Shown: piece by piece, positions 6,374-14,791 of the stretch | Layout of the letters: each line of letters begins with the position of its first letter | Numbering within the stretch: position 1 is the first letter of the stretch | From: Trebonia sp036501515 | Lineage (GTDB): Bacteria; Actinomycetota; Actinomycetes; Streptosporangiales; Streptosporangiaceae | Length of the DNA stretch: 17,431 nt | Direction: 5' to 3' | NCBI GenBank assembly: GCA_036501515.1 | Contig: DASYAD010000282.1 | Coordinates: forward strand, 1 to 17,431 | The notes under the pieces: generated by a model | Databases searched by the model: none | Seen by the model: the letters and a program-made list of their open reading frames with translations, nothing else | Told to the model about the DNA's origin: nothing | Translations under genes and position numbers: made by a program

Positions 6374-8065
6374 GTGACTTCACAAACGTTCAGATCTCGT
6401 AAGCGCACCCGGGTCACCTTCGCGGTCGGCGCGGCGGTCGCCCTGGCGGGCACAGGAACCGCCGCCGCCCAGGCCGCGGGCCAGCCGGCGGCGGCCGCGT
6501 CGCCCGGCTTCACCGTGGGCGGCGACTCCTTCTCAGGCCACGGCACGGTGACCGGCAACGTACTGGGCAACGACAACGGCGCCACCGCGGTAGTGCGGCA
6601 CACCAGCCCGTCCGACGGCACGGTGACGGTCAACGCGGACGGCACGTTCACGTACACCCCGAAGGCCGGCTTCAAGGGCACCGACACCTTCACCTACAGC
6701 GCGACCAACGCCGTCCAGCTGTTCAAGGACACCTCGGCCAGCGGGGCACCGCTGCCTGCGCTGACGACAGTCGCCGGACCGAACGGCAGCACGACCACGA
6801 TCTCGGGTGAGGGCTTCGGGTCCTCGCTGGCCCCGGTGCCCGGCCGGCCGGGCTATTTCTACGGCCTGACAGACCGCGGCCCCAACGCCGACGCTCCGGA
6901 CGGCAACAAGTCGGAGACGGTGCTGAACTTCACGCCCGAGATCGGCGAGTTCAAGCTGGTCAACGGCAAGGCGAAGCTGCTCAAGACGGTCACGCTGAAG
7001 GGGCCTGAGAGCCTTGGCGGCGTGAACTACAGCGGGCGCCCGCCGCACGACACCAAAGAAGTCATCGACGACGTGGCCGCCACCAACGCCACCCTGGCAG
7101 ACGGCAAGGTCACCCCGCGGCCGGTCGCGAGCGACCCGTACGGCTACGACTCCGAGGGCCTGGTAGCACTGCCGGACGGCACGTTCTGGGTGTCGGACGA
7201 GTACGGCCCCTACATCACCCACTTCAGCGCCAGCGGCTACGAGATCGGCAGGCTGACCCCCTACAAGGACAGCCCGGACAACAAGGACCACAAGATCATC
7301 GGCTACCTGCCGGCTGAACTGGCCGACCGTCTGACCAACAAGGGCATGGAGGGCCTCACGATCACGCCCGACGGCAATACCCTGGTGGGGATCATGCAGT
7401 CCGCGCTGCAGACGCCGGACCTCGGCTCCACGAAGGCCAGCAAGGTCGCGGCGACCCGCATCGTCACGGTCGACCTGCGCACGTACCAGACGAAGCAGTA
7501 CCTCTACCTGCTCGACGACCCGGCGACCACCGGGGACGCCAACAGCGAGATCACCGCGCTGTCGAACACGAAGTTCCTCGTGGACGAGCGCGACGGCAAC
7601 TTCGAGCCGAATGCGCACAAGACCCTGTACGAGATCAGCCTCAAGGGCGCCACGGACGTCAGCGGCCTGACGATCGACGGCAAGACGCCTGAGGGCTTCG
7701 TCGGAGCCGACGGCACGAGCGACGCTCTCGCCGTGCTCACCAAGGCGGGCGTACAGGTCGCCAACAAGCAGCCGTACCTCGAGGTCGGCACGCTGGTGAC
7801 CCAGCTCGACCCGGCCGGCGCGCTGTTCGGGCACGACAAGACCGAGGGGGTCGCCACCACCGACGGCGGCAAGACGCTGTACCTGTCCAACGACGACGAC
7901 TTCGGCATCGACACCATCGCCGTCGACCCCGACGGGACATGGACCGTGCACCAGAAGGTGCTGCCGGCCACCGGTCAGCCCGACAACGGCGAGATCCTGA
8001 AGGTCAACACGACCAAGTTGCCCGCCGTGGTCAAGACCGCCACGGTCACCGTCCACGTGAGCTGA
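6374..8065 (+). CDS. Secreted protein: Ig-like domain plus phytase-like esterase domain
   Basis: The 563-residue protein starts with a signal peptide: basic SRKRTR, then the hydrophobic stretch FAVGAAVALAGTGTAAAQAAG, with likely cleavage after an Ala near 34-42. Residues about 45-112 look like a tandem-type bacterial Ig/cadherin-like module (NVLGNDNGAT ... GTVTVNADGTFTYTPKAGFKGTDTFTYSA). The rest matches the 'esterase-like activity of phytase' beta-propeller family, with the repeated acidic strands GLTDRGPN, YDSEGLVALPDGTFWVSDEYGPY (from 258), KGMEGLTITPDG and EGVATTDGGKTLYLSNDDDFG. Members are presumed extracellular phosphoesterases, but few are tested. The start is a GTG; the overlapping ATG two bases earlier meets a stop at once. 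No Shine-Dalgarno sequence is visible. The gene stands alone, divergent from the MFS gene, and ends before a hairpin terminator. Confidence 0.87.
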   Translation: MTSQTFRSRKRTRVTFAVGAAVALAGTGTAAAQAAGQPAAAASPGFTVGGDSFSGHGTVTGNVLGNDNGATAVVRHTSPSDGTVTVNADGTFTYTPKAGFKGTDTFTYSATNAVQLFKDTSASGAPLPALTTVAGPNGSTTTISGEGFGSSLAPVPGRPGYFYGLTDRGPNADAPDGNKSETVLNFTPEIGEFKLVNGKAKLLKTVTLKGPESLGGVNYSGRPPHDTKEVIDDVAATNATLADGKVTPRPVASDPYGYDSEGLVALPDGTFWVSDEYGPYITHFSASGYEIGRLTPYKDSPDNKDHKIIGYLPAELADRLTNKGMEGLTITPDGNTLVGIMQSALQTPDLGSTKASKVAATRIVTVDLRTYQTKQYLYLLDDPATTGDANSEITALSNTKFLVDERDGNFEPNAHKTLYEISLKGATDVSGLTIDGKTPEGFVGADGTSDALAVLTKAGVQVANKQPYLEVGTLVTQLDPAGALFGHDKTEGVATTDGGKTLYLSNDDDFGIDTIAVDPDGTWTVHQKVLPATGQPDNGEILKVNTTKLPAVVKTATVTVHVS

Positions 8066-8078
8066 CGGGGCAAGCCGC

Positions 8079-8123
8079 CGGGCCCGTCCGCTCGATCGCG
8101 GGCGGGCCCGCGGCGTACGCCGC
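8079..8123. terminator. GC-rich hairpin terminator between convergent genes
   Basis: A 13-bp stem, CGGGCCCGTCCGC (8079-8091) with its complement at 8098-8110 and one G-U pair, encloses the loop TCGATC. It is followed immediately by the perfect palindrome GCGGCGTACGCCGC (8110-8123), which shares its first base. No T-run follows, as is common in actinomycetes. It lies between the stop of the phytase-like gene and the convergent ABC gene and could serve both. Confidence 0.7.
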
Positions 8124-8134
8124 GGCCGGGTCCG

Positions 8135-10012
8135 TCAGGCGACCTCTTCCATGGGCTGGGCGAACTGCGCCTGGTAGAGCCGCGCGTAAGCGCCGTCCGC
8201 CGTCAGCAGGTCCGCGTGCGTGCCCTGCTCGACGATGTGCCCGTTTTCCATCACCAGGATCACGTCGGCGTCCCTGATGGTGGACAGCCGGTGCGCGATC
8301 ACGAAGCTGGTCCTGCCCTGTCGCAGGGACGCCATCGCCCGCTGGATCAGCACCTCGGTCCTGGTGTCGACCGAGCTGGTGGCCTCGTCAAGGATGAGCA
8401 CGGCAGGCCGGGCGAGGAAGGCCCGGGCGATCGTGATCAGCTGACGCTCCCCCGCGCTGACGTTCGTGCCCTCGTCGTCGAGGACGGTGTCGTAACCGTC
8501 GGGCAGCGTCCGCACGAACCGGTCGACGTATGTCGCCTTCGCTGCCTCGACGACCTGCTCATGGGTGGCGCCGAGCGAGCCGTAGGCGATGTTCTCCTCG
8601 ATCGTGCCGCCGAACAGCCAGGCGTCCTGCAAGACCATGCCGGTCAGGCCGCGCAGTTCCCCGCGGCTCATCTGCGCGATGTTGACGCCGTCGAGCAGGA
8701 TCGCGCCCGAGTCGATCTCGTAGAACCGCATCAGCAGGTTGACCAGCGTCGTCTTGCCCGCGCCGGTCGGGCCGACGATGGCGACCGTGTGCCCCGGCTC
8801 CACAGTGAGCGAAACGTGCTCGATCAGCGGCCGGTCGGGCGCGTACCTGAACGACACGTCGTCGAACTCGACCCGGCCGCGGACGTCAGCCGGCCGGACC
8901 GGCTCGGCGTCGTCCGGCGCCTGCTCCGTCGCGTCAAGCAGCGCGAAGACGCGCTCGGCGGACGCCACGCTCGACTGCAGGAGGTTGAACATGCTGGCGA
9001 CCTGGGTCAGCGGCTGGCTGAACTGCCGCGAGTACTGGATGAAGGCGGTTACCGCGCCCAGGGTGAGGGTGCCGCCCGCGATCAGCAGGCCGCCGACGAC
9101 GGCGACGAGCACGTAGTTGAGGTTCGACATGAACATCATCAGCGGCTGGATCGTGCCGGAGATGAACTGGGCCCGGGAGCTGGCCGCATACAGCGCCTCG
9201 TTCTGCTCGGTGAAGGTCGCCATCGCCTCTTCCCGCTGCCCGAACGCGGTTACCAGCGCGTGCCCGGTGTACATCTCCTCGATATGGCCGTTCAGCCGGC
9301 CGGTGTACTTCCACTGGTTGATGAACTGCGGCTGCGCCCGCTTGGCGATCTTGCGCATCGCCACCACGGAGGCGGGCACGGTGACCAGGGCGATCAGGGC
9401 GAGCTGCCAGGACACGACGAACATCAGCACCAGCACGCCGACAATCGTCAGGATCGAGGTCACCAGCTGGCTGAGCGTCTGCTGCACCGACTGCTGCAGG
9501 TTGTCGATGTCGTTGGTGACCCGGCTCAGGATCTCGCCCCTGGACTGCCGGTCGAAGTAGCTGAGCGGCAGCCGCGACAGCTTGTGCTCGACTTGCTCCC
9601 GCAGGCTGAATACCGCCCGCTGGACCATCGTCGCGGTCAGCCGACCCTGGAACAGCGCGCAGACCGAGGCGCCGACGTTGAGCGCCACCACGACGACCAC
9701 GATCTGGCCCACGTGACCGAAGTCCACGCCGCGGTGCGACTCGTAGCCGTCGAACACCAGGTTGATCGCCTCGCCGAGCAGCCGGGGCGCGAGCACCGAC
9801 AGCGTCACGCTGGCGACCGCGAGGATCAGCGCCAGGATCGTGAGCAGGCGGTACGGCCTCAGCAGGCTGAGCAGCCGGCGGCCTGAGCCCTTGAAGTCCA
9901 GTGCCTTCTCGGTCGACATACCGCTCATGAAGCGGGCAGGACCGCGCTGCGGAGCCGCCGGGCCCGGTCCGCGCTCAGGCACTGCGCGTTCCTCGTTAGC
10001 TCCGGCGGTCAT
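8135..10012 (-). CDS. ABC exporter half-transporter, canonical ATPase subunit
   Basis: The 625-residue protein has an N-terminal six-helix ABC exporter membrane domain (about 50-330; first helix LLTILALILAVASVTLSVLAP) and a C-terminal nucleotide-binding domain. Walker A is GPTGAGKTTL (about 411-420), the signature NVSAGERQ (about 514), Walker B AVLILDEATSSVD with the catalytic Glu, and the switch His is present in VIAHRLSTIRDAD. The signature reads SAGE instead of SGGQ. Its partner encoded just upstream carries the complementary defects, so the two form a heterodimer. The start ATG overlaps the partner's TGA (ATGA) and has AGGAGG seven bases upstream. An N-terminal extension of about 40 residues rich in Pro, Gly and Arg precedes the membrane domain. 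Substrate unknown; likely drugs, lipids or peptides. Confidence 0.93.
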   Translation of the reverse strand: MTAGANEERAVPERGPGPAAPQRGPARFMSGMSTEKALDFKGSGRRLLSLLRPYRLLTILALILAVASVTLSVLAPRLLGEAINLVFDGYESHRGVDFGHVGQIVVVVVALNVGASVCALFQGRLTATMVQRAVFSLREQVEHKLSRLPLSYFDRQSRGEILSRVTNDIDNLQQSVQQTLSQLVTSILTIVGVLVLMFVVSWQLALIALVTVPASVVAMRKIAKRAQPQFINQWKYTGRLNGHIEEMYTGHALVTAFGQREEAMATFTEQNEALYAASSRAQFISGTIQPLMMFMSNLNYVLVAVVGGLLIAGGTLTLGAVTAFIQYSRQFSQPLTQVASMFNLLQSSVASAERVFALLDATEQAPDDAEPVRPADVRGRVEFDDVSFRYAPDRPLIEHVSLTVEPGHTVAIVGPTGAGKTTLVNLLMRFYEIDSGAILLDGVNIAQMSRGELRGLTGMVLQDAWLFGGTIEENIAYGSLGATHEQVVEAAKATYVDRFVRTLPDGYDTVLDDEGTNVSAGERQLITIARAFLARPAVLILDEATSSVDTRTEVLIQRAMASLRQGRTSFVIAHRLSTIRDADVILVMENGHIVEQGTHADLLTADGAYARLYQAQFAQPMEEVA

Positions 10013-11745
10013 GCCGCGGCCTCCTGCTCGGTCAGCTGGGACAGGACGATCTCCCGGTAGGTCTCGCTCGAAGCCATGAGCTCGTCGTGGGTGCCGCGCG
10101 CCACGATCCGGCCCGCGTCGAGGACCAGGATCTGGTCAGCGTGCCTGATGGTCGCGACCCGCTGCGCGACGATGATCATGGTCGCGCCGGTGACCTGAGT
10201 CGCCAGGGCCGACCGGAGCCGTGCGTCGGTCGCGTAGTCGAGCGCGGAGAACGAGTCGTCGAACAGGTAGATCTGCGGCTTGTGCACCAGCGCCCGGGCG
10301 ATCGCCAGGCGCTGCCGCTGGCCGCCGGACACGTTCGTCCCGCCCTGCGCGATCCGCGAATTCAGCCCGTCAGGCATCTGTTCGACGAAATCGCGTCCCT
10401 GGGCGATCTCCAGCGCGTGCCACAGGTCGTCGTCGGTGGCCCGCTGGTTGCCGTACCGCAGGTTGGTGGCCACGGTTCCGGAGAACAGGTACGGCTTCTG
10501 CGGCACAAGCCCGACGGCCGCCGACAGCGCCGCCGGGTCCAGTTCCCGCACGTCGACGCCGCCCACCAGCAGCGACCCGGCGGTGACGTCGAGCAGCCGC
10601 GGTATCAGGTTGACGAGCGTCGTCTTGCCGCTGCCGGTACCGCCGATGATCGCCGTGGTCCGGCCGGGGAGCGCGGTCAGGCTGATGTCGTGCAGCACCG
10701 GCTGCTCGGCCCCCGGGTAGCGGAACTCGGCGCCGCGCAGCTCAAGCCGTCCGGGCTGCGGGCCAGGAGGCAGCGGGCTGGACGGCGCGGCGACACCGGG
10801 CTCCGTGTCGACGACCTCCATGATCCGTTCCGCGCTGACCTCGGCCCGCGGCACCAGCATGAACATGAACGTCGCCATCATCACCGATGTCAGGATCTGC
10901 GCCAGGTAGGTGATGAACGCGGTCAGCGCCCCGATCTGCATCGTGCCGTCGGCGACCAGGTGCCCGCCGAACCACACCACGGCGGTGGTGGACAGGTTCA
11001 GCACGAGCAGCACCGACGGGAACATCATCGCCATCAGCTTGCCGGCGCCCAGCGAGACGTCGAACAGCTGCGTGCTCGCCTGGTCAAACCGTTCCCGCTC
11101 CTGGGGATCGCGCACGAACGCGCGGATGACCCGGACGCCGGTGATCTGCTCCCGCAGCACCCGGTTGATGCTGTCCAGCCGCTCCTGCATCTGCCGGAAC
11201 AGGGGCCGCATCCGGCGAATGATCAGCCCCAGGATGACGGCGAGCAGCGGCACCGCGACAAGCAGCAGCGACGACAGCGGCACGTTCTGGTTCAGCGCCA
11301 GGATGATGCCGCCAACGCACATGATCGGCGCGGACAGCAGCAAGGTGAACGTCATGATCGCCAGCATCTGCACCTGCTGGACGTCGTTGGTGGTCCTGGT
11401 AATCAAGGATGAGGTGCCGAGGTGGTTCACCTCCCGGTCGGAGAACATCAGCACCCGGCCGAAGATCGCCTTCCTGACGTCGCGGCCGAGGGCCATCGCG
11501 GCCTGGGCGCCGAAGTAAATCGCGCCGATCGCGCACACGATCTGCGCCAGGGTGATCGCGAGCATCACGCCGCCGGTCGTCAGGATGTAGTGCGTGTTGT
11601 GGAAGACCACGCCGTTGTCGATGATGTCCGCGTTCAGCGTCGGCAGGTACAGCGTGGCGAGCGTCTGCGCCAGCTGGAGCACCAGGAGGAACGTCAGCTG
11701 CTTGCGGTACGGGCGCAGGTAGACACGCAACAGGCGGATCAGCAC
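10009..11745 (-). CDS. ABC exporter half-transporter, degenerate ATPase subunit
   Basis: The 578-residue protein has a six-helix membrane domain starting at RLLRVYLRPYRKQL and a nucleotide-binding domain with Walker A GGTGSGKTTL (about 366), a perfect signature NVSGGQRQRLAIARAL (about 468) and Walker B IYLFDDSFSALD (about 492). The residue after the Walker B Asp is Asp instead of Glu, and the switch His is Gln (IIVAQRVATIRHAD). These are the marks of the degenerate site in heterodimeric exporters such as TM287/288 or BmrCD. I place the start at GTG 11745 (AGGA about ten bases upstream; next residues LIRLLRVYLRP). The frame is open 28 codons further, but that part lies in the intergenic repeat region. 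It is the first gene of the two-gene operon. Confidence 0.92.
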   Translation of the reverse strand: MLIRLLRVYLRPYRKQLTFLLVLQLAQTLATLYLPTLNADIIDNGVVFHNTHYILTTGGVMLAITLAQIVCAIGAIYFGAQAAMALGRDVRKAIFGRVLMFSDREVNHLGTSSLITRTTNDVQQVQMLAIMTFTLLLSAPIMCVGGIILALNQNVPLSSLLLVAVPLLAVILGLIIRRMRPLFRQMQERLDSINRVLREQITGVRVIRAFVRDPQERERFDQASTQLFDVSLGAGKLMAMMFPSVLLVLNLSTTAVVWFGGHLVADGTMQIGALTAFITYLAQILTSVMMATFMFMLVPRAEVSAERIMEVVDTEPGVAAPSSPLPPGPQPGRLELRGAEFRYPGAEQPVLHDISLTALPGRTTAIIGGTGSGKTTLVNLIPRLLDVTAGSLLVGGVDVRELDPAALSAAVGLVPQKPYLFSGTVATNLRYGNQRATDDDLWHALEIAQGRDFVEQMPDGLNSRIAQGGTNVSGGQRQRLAIARALVHKPQIYLFDDSFSALDYATDARLRSALATQVTGATMIIVAQRVATIRHADQILVLDAGRIVARGTHDELMASSETYREIVLSQLTEQEAAA

Positions 11746-11789
11746 GGGACTCTCATCCTCCGTCAGTAACTGTGGGCGGGCGGCGATTG

Positions 11790-11809
11790 CCCCAGGTGCC
11801 CCCAGTGCA
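11790..11809 (-). repeat. Tandem 10-bp repeat upstream of the ABC exporter operon
   Basis: CCCCAGGTGC (11790-11799) is followed directly by CCCCAGTGCA (11800-11809) and another CCCC. Within it GGTGC and GCACC can pair. The block lies 45-65 bp upstream of the exporter's GTG start, where a promoter or regulator site would be expected. No clear -10 box was found nearby. The 186 bp between exporter and reductase genes otherwise hold only the hairpin at 11832. Confidence 0.35.
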
Positions 11810-11831
11810 CCCCGGACGCGGCCACGCACGG

Positions 11832-11857
11832 ATCAGGGCCGGCCTGCCGGCCCTGAT
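11832..11857 (-). terminator. Strong hairpin terminator after the acyl reductase gene
   Basis: ATCAGGGCCGG (11832-11842) and its perfect inverse CCGGCCCTGAT (11847-11857) make an 11-bp stem around CCTG. It lies 75 bp downstream of the reductase stop and upstream of the exporter start on the same strand, so it should separate the two transcription units. There is no T-run. Confidence 0.75.
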
Positions 11858-11931
11858 TCCATGACGACTGTAGCCGTTGCCCAGTCCTGCCCGGACAAAT
11901 AAACGGAGCCCGTGGACCCGCCCGCCCGTGA

Positions 11932-13356
11932 CTACCGCGGTTCCACCCCGTCTTCGTGCGCCATCCAGTGCACGAAGCGGTGCAGCGGGTACATGGCATC
12001 GTGCGGGTTGCCGACGGTACTCGGCCCTGCCTCGCCCAGCCGGACGATGCGCTGGGCTCCGCAGCTCGCGAGCCGGTCGCGGTAGTCGGGCATCCGCTCG
12101 AACGGGTAGAACCCGACGGTCTGCGTCGCCACGTTCACGTACCGCATGGCATCGTCCAGCGCGTCCACCCGGACCACGTTGGCGGTCTTGTTGACGGGAT
12201 GGAAGTCCACCGGCTCGTCTGACCGGATCACCAGTCCCTTGCCGTCGGTCTTGCCCCAGACGCGGAAATCGTCGTCGAGCATCATCAGCATGTCGATCTG
12301 CTCGCGCAGGTCCGTGTCGAGCGGCCTGGCGTCGCCCGAGGCCGCCGCTTTCTCGGCGATGCGGGCGTGCAGCCGCTCGCAGAACCGGTCCGCGCCGCGC
12401 TGGTCCGCCTCGACGAAGATGAAGCGGCTGGCGACGCACGCCTCCTGGTTGAGGACCATGACATCGTCGGCGGCGAGGCCGGCGGCGATCCCGAGCGCCT
12501 CGTCGGAGGCGAGCGCCTCCCTGCCGACCATCGAGGCCGACGTCTTCGGGTCGAACGAGACCAGCTGGAAACCCGGCCCGAGGTACTTGATCACGTTGCT
12601 GATCGCGTCGCCGCCGCCCCAGGCCACGATCTTGTCGAAATACTGCGGCCGGTAAAGCGCCCCCTCCACCGCGTCGTCGCCACCGCGCCAGTAAACCGCC
12701 GACATCGACGTCACGACGGGATGGCCGGGGTCGATGGCGGCCATGGTCCGCAGTACCGCGACGGTGGTGAAGGGGTCGCTCGAGGACATCTTGAACAGGT
12801 TGACCGCCTTGACCATCGCTCCCTGGGCGATGGACTTCACCGCGACGCCCGGGGAGTTGCCTGGGAGCACGTGGACCAGCCTGGGCGCGAACGCGCGAAC
12901 GAAGCTCTTGCGCCCGGTGAAATCCCGCTTGGGCACCCACCCGTCCAGAGCCTTCGGATCGGGGAAGTTCTGCTCGACCACCGCTTGCAGCAGCCGCTTG
13001 TCGAGGTACGCCGCCGCGCTCTTGACCTGCTCTTCCAGTACCGCGCGGGGCAGCACGTGGGTGACGGCCATGCGATCGACGCATTCCCGCACGAAGGGGT
13101 TGCCGGGGTCTTGGATTCGCTGGCCGGTCTCGACCAGGAAATCAATGATCTCCGCCAGCGGGACGTTGAGCAGCGGCGGCACCTGGGTCCGCGGGTGCAC
13201 CAGCCGGTCCAGATCAATCCGTGGCGTCGCGAAGGCGACGCCCAGGTCGCGTGAGCGGTGGACGGCATCCTGGCCCTCGAGCAGTTCGCCGCGCGCGAAG
13301 AACGGCGCCGAGACTACCGCGTCCACGGGCTTGAGGTCGGTGTTCATCGCGTTCAC
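11932..13356 (-). CDS. LuxC-like acyl-CoA/acyl-protein reductase (aldehyde-forming)
   Basis: The 474-residue protein fits the LuxC acyl-CoA reductase family, a branch of the aldehyde dehydrogenase superfamily that reduces fatty acyl thioesters to aldehydes with NADPH. VHVLPGNSPGVAV (161-173) is the nucleotide-binding turn typical of the family. NQEACVASRFIFVE (303-316) contains Cys307, at the position of the acyl-accepting cysteine of LuxC (QQxAC). Length matches the family (about 475-490). Translation starts at the GTG overlapping the stop of the LuxE-like gene (GTGA), with GAGG six bases upstream; an ATG three codons later is possible. The tight coupling to an acyl-adenylating enzyme indicates a shared acid-to-aldehyde reaction. 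No luciferase genes are nearby. Transcription probably ends at the hairpin near 11850. Confidence 0.87.
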   Translation of the reverse strand: MNAMNTDLKPVDAVVSAPFFARGELLEGQDAVHRSRDLGVAFATPRIDLDRLVHPRTQVPPLLNVPLAEIIDFLVETGQRIQDPGNPFVRECVDRMAVTHVLPRAVLEEQVKSAAAYLDKRLLQAVVEQNFPDPKALDGWVPKRDFTGRKSFVRAFAPRLVHVLPGNSPGVAVKSIAQGAMVKAVNLFKMSSSDPFTTVAVLRTMAAIDPGHPVVTSMSAVYWRGGDDAVEGALYRPQYFDKIVAWGGGDAISNVIKYLGPGFQLVSFDPKTSASMVGREALASDEALGIAAGLAADDVMVLNQEACVASRFIFVEADQRGADRFCERLHARIAEKAAASGDARPLDTDLREQIDMLMMLDDDFRVWGKTDGKGLVIRSDEPVDFHPVNKTANVVRVDALDDAMRYVNVATQTVGFYPFERMPDYRDRLASCGAQRIVRLGEAGPSTVGNPHDAMYPLHRFVHWMAHEDGVEPR

Positions 13357-14705
13357 GACAGGCCTCGCACGTAGGCGTCAACGGTGCCAGCGCAGCCGAG
13401 CTTGTCGTCCCCCACTTTGACGTCCGCGTAGCGGACGATGTTGTTGCGCACCGACGCTCCCTTGCGGCCACAGGCGCAGGGACTGAAATCGAGGGAGATC
13501 TTGTCGCCGGTGATGACTCCGCCCCAGCGCCCGTCGAGGGAGAGATCGCAGAACGCCGCCCGGCCTTCGATTTCACCACTCTCGTGCGGCAGCAGGTTAG
13601 CGCCTTCCTCGTCCAGGACCAGGGGAACGAGCCACGGCGGCACGTGATAGCGGTCGCCCTTCTGGCATTTAGGCATGCCGGAATTGAGCTCCTGCATGGA
13701 GTAGTTCTGGAAGTCCCGGCTGGCCGGGATATTGAACGTCTGGTGGACAAACTCCTGGTAATCCGGGGGCAGCTGTGCGCGCTTGAGCCCGCCGCCGACA
13801 TAGATGCAGTTATCGGGGTGGAAGTCCTTGGCCGAATACCCCATGTCGCGGACGATCTTGGCCACCTGGTAGAGCGCGTTCCACAGCCCGGCGATATAGA
13901 GCTTCTCGTCCCGGTACCTGATGAGCGCGTGCGCGCCCGCGATCATCGCTTTGTCGAGCGTTTCCTGCCGCACCTTGGCGGTCTGCTCGTAATCGGCCAG
14001 TTCCGCGGGCAGTGCGGTGCCGTCGGCGATCTTCTTGCGGAGCACGATCATCTTCGTGAGCGACCCGACGGTGATCGCCGGGACCGGCAGCCGGAACCTC
14101 TCCTTAGCCGGGTCACCGAAAGCCTCCTGCTGGGCCTCGCCGATGACCAGGTTCTTCGGGACAGCGGCCGTGGGCGCGAGGCCCATCATGCGCCGGTCCC
14201 GCGTCGGCTGCACGCCAGAGCCCCAGGAAAAGACGCTGACCGTGTCTTTGCGCGACCAGTCCATGTCCTTGTCAGAAGCCAGCAGCATGGCCGACTTGCC
14301 AGTGGTTCCGCTGGAGCAGGAAACATAGTGCCCCTTGGCCTGCAGCCGTTCGATCCAGTCGTCGATGCCGGTGACGTCCGAGATCTCGACCGGACTGATC
14401 GGATAAGGCGAGACGGTGCCCAGCCACTTGCCGAGACGATCCCACCGCTCCTCGATCAGGAAGTTTTCCGGGTAGCTCTTGTACACGGTGTGCGGGAACA
14501 GCAGCGGCACGATGTCCGCACGGCCGCGTACCTCGGTGATGCCTGCCTCGCGCGCCCGGTGGCCGAGCAGCTTGATGCGGTCCTTACGCTCCTGAAACCG
14601 CTCGTTAAGCGCCGCCACCTGCGTCTCGCGCAGTTCGGCGGCCGAGTAGTCAAAGCGGTCCTCAGCGGTAACCAGCCCCAGCAGCTTCTCGGTCGCTGAA
14701 CTCAC
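13353..14705 (-). CDS. LuxE/PaaK-like acyl-adenylating enzyme (acyl-protein synthetase)
   Basis: The 450-residue protein is an adenylate-forming enzyme of the LuxE/PaaK branch. The phosphate-binding loop is CSSGTTGKSAML (130-141), the central core GGGLKRAQLPPDYQ (305-316) and SMQELN (336-341, taking the place of the YGxTE motif), and the ITGDKISLDF region (398-407) holds the ribose-binding Asp. C347, H354 and the pair C410/C412 (SPCACGRKG) are placed like the zinc ligands of PaaK-like ligases. C438, twelve residues from the end, lies where LuxE carries its acyl-accepting Cys. These support activation of a carboxylic acid and its transfer to LuxC. I chose GTG 14705 because AAGGA lies seven bases upstream; the frame upstream is open but noncoding in character. 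It is first in the operon with the reductase. Confidence 0.87.
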   Translation of the reverse strand: MSSATEKLLGLVTAEDRFDYSAAELRETQVAALNERFQERKDRIKLLGHRAREAGITEVRGRADIVPLLFPHTVYKSYPENFLIEERWDRLGKWLGTVSPYPISPVEISDVTGIDDWIERLQAKGHYVSCSSGTTGKSAMLLASDKDMDWSRKDTVSVFSWGSGVQPTRDRRMMGLAPTAAVPKNLVIGEAQQEAFGDPAKERFRLPVPAITVGSLTKMIVLRKKIADGTALPAELADYEQTAKVRQETLDKAMIAGAHALIRYRDEKLYIAGLWNALYQVAKIVRDMGYSAKDFHPDNCIYVGGGLKRAQLPPDYQEFVHQTFNIPASRDFQNYSMQELNSGMPKCQKGDRYHVPPWLVPLVLDEEGANLLPHESGEIEGRAAFCDLSLDGRWGGVITGDKISLDFSPCACGRKGASVRNNIVRYADVKVGDDKLGCAGTVDAYVRGLS

Positions 14706-14727
14706 TGAGCCATCCTTCCGTGGGGTC

Positions 14728-14752
14728 GTCGCCAGACTGGAAAAATGGCAAC
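14728..14752. promoter_or_regulatory. Inverted repeat in the leader of the LuxE-like gene
   Basis: GTCGCCA (14728-14734) and TGGCAAC (14746-14752) form 7-bp arms with one mismatch around an 11-bp spacer, which itself contains part of the palindrome CCAGACTGG. It lies between the proposed -10 box and the LuxE-like start, in the gap shared with the TetR gene, so it is a candidate TetR operator. Confidence 0.35.
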
Positions 14753-14763
14753 GCATGTGTATC

Positions 14764-14791
14764 ATTATGGGCGTAGCGGATGATTGCGCAA
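14764..14791 (-). promoter_or_regulatory. Candidate promoter of the LuxE-LuxC operon
   Basis: On the minus strand TTGCGC (14791-14786) and CATAAT (14769-14764) are spaced by 16 bp, which would start transcription near 14757, about 50 bases before the GTG. A TATCAT at 14760-14765 on the plus strand could be the -10 of the TetR gene, but I see no -35 for it. Confidence 0.4.

Noticed and set aside
6533..8056. 507-codon open frame antisense to the phytase-like gene
   Set aside because: The translation is a run of Arg, Val, Gly and Asp without domains, while the plus strand has a signal peptide and recognisable domains.
8216..9886. 556-codon open frame antisense to the ABC exporter subunit
   Set aside because: No recognisable motif; the minus strand has all ABC motifs in order.
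10087..11412. 441-codon open frame antisense to the other ABC exporter subunit
   Set aside because: Same reason: low-complexity Arg/Gln/His-rich translation opposite a convincing gene.
11746..11829. N-terminal extension of the ABC subunit
   Set aside because: The added residues are not like the family's N-terminus, and the GTG at 11745 has an AGGA and leads straight into the membrane domain.
11753..13084. 443-codon same-strand frame overlapping the LuxC-like gene
   Set aside because: It is a shifted frame through the reductase and the hairpin terminator. Its translation is Arg/Gly-rich and has no domain.
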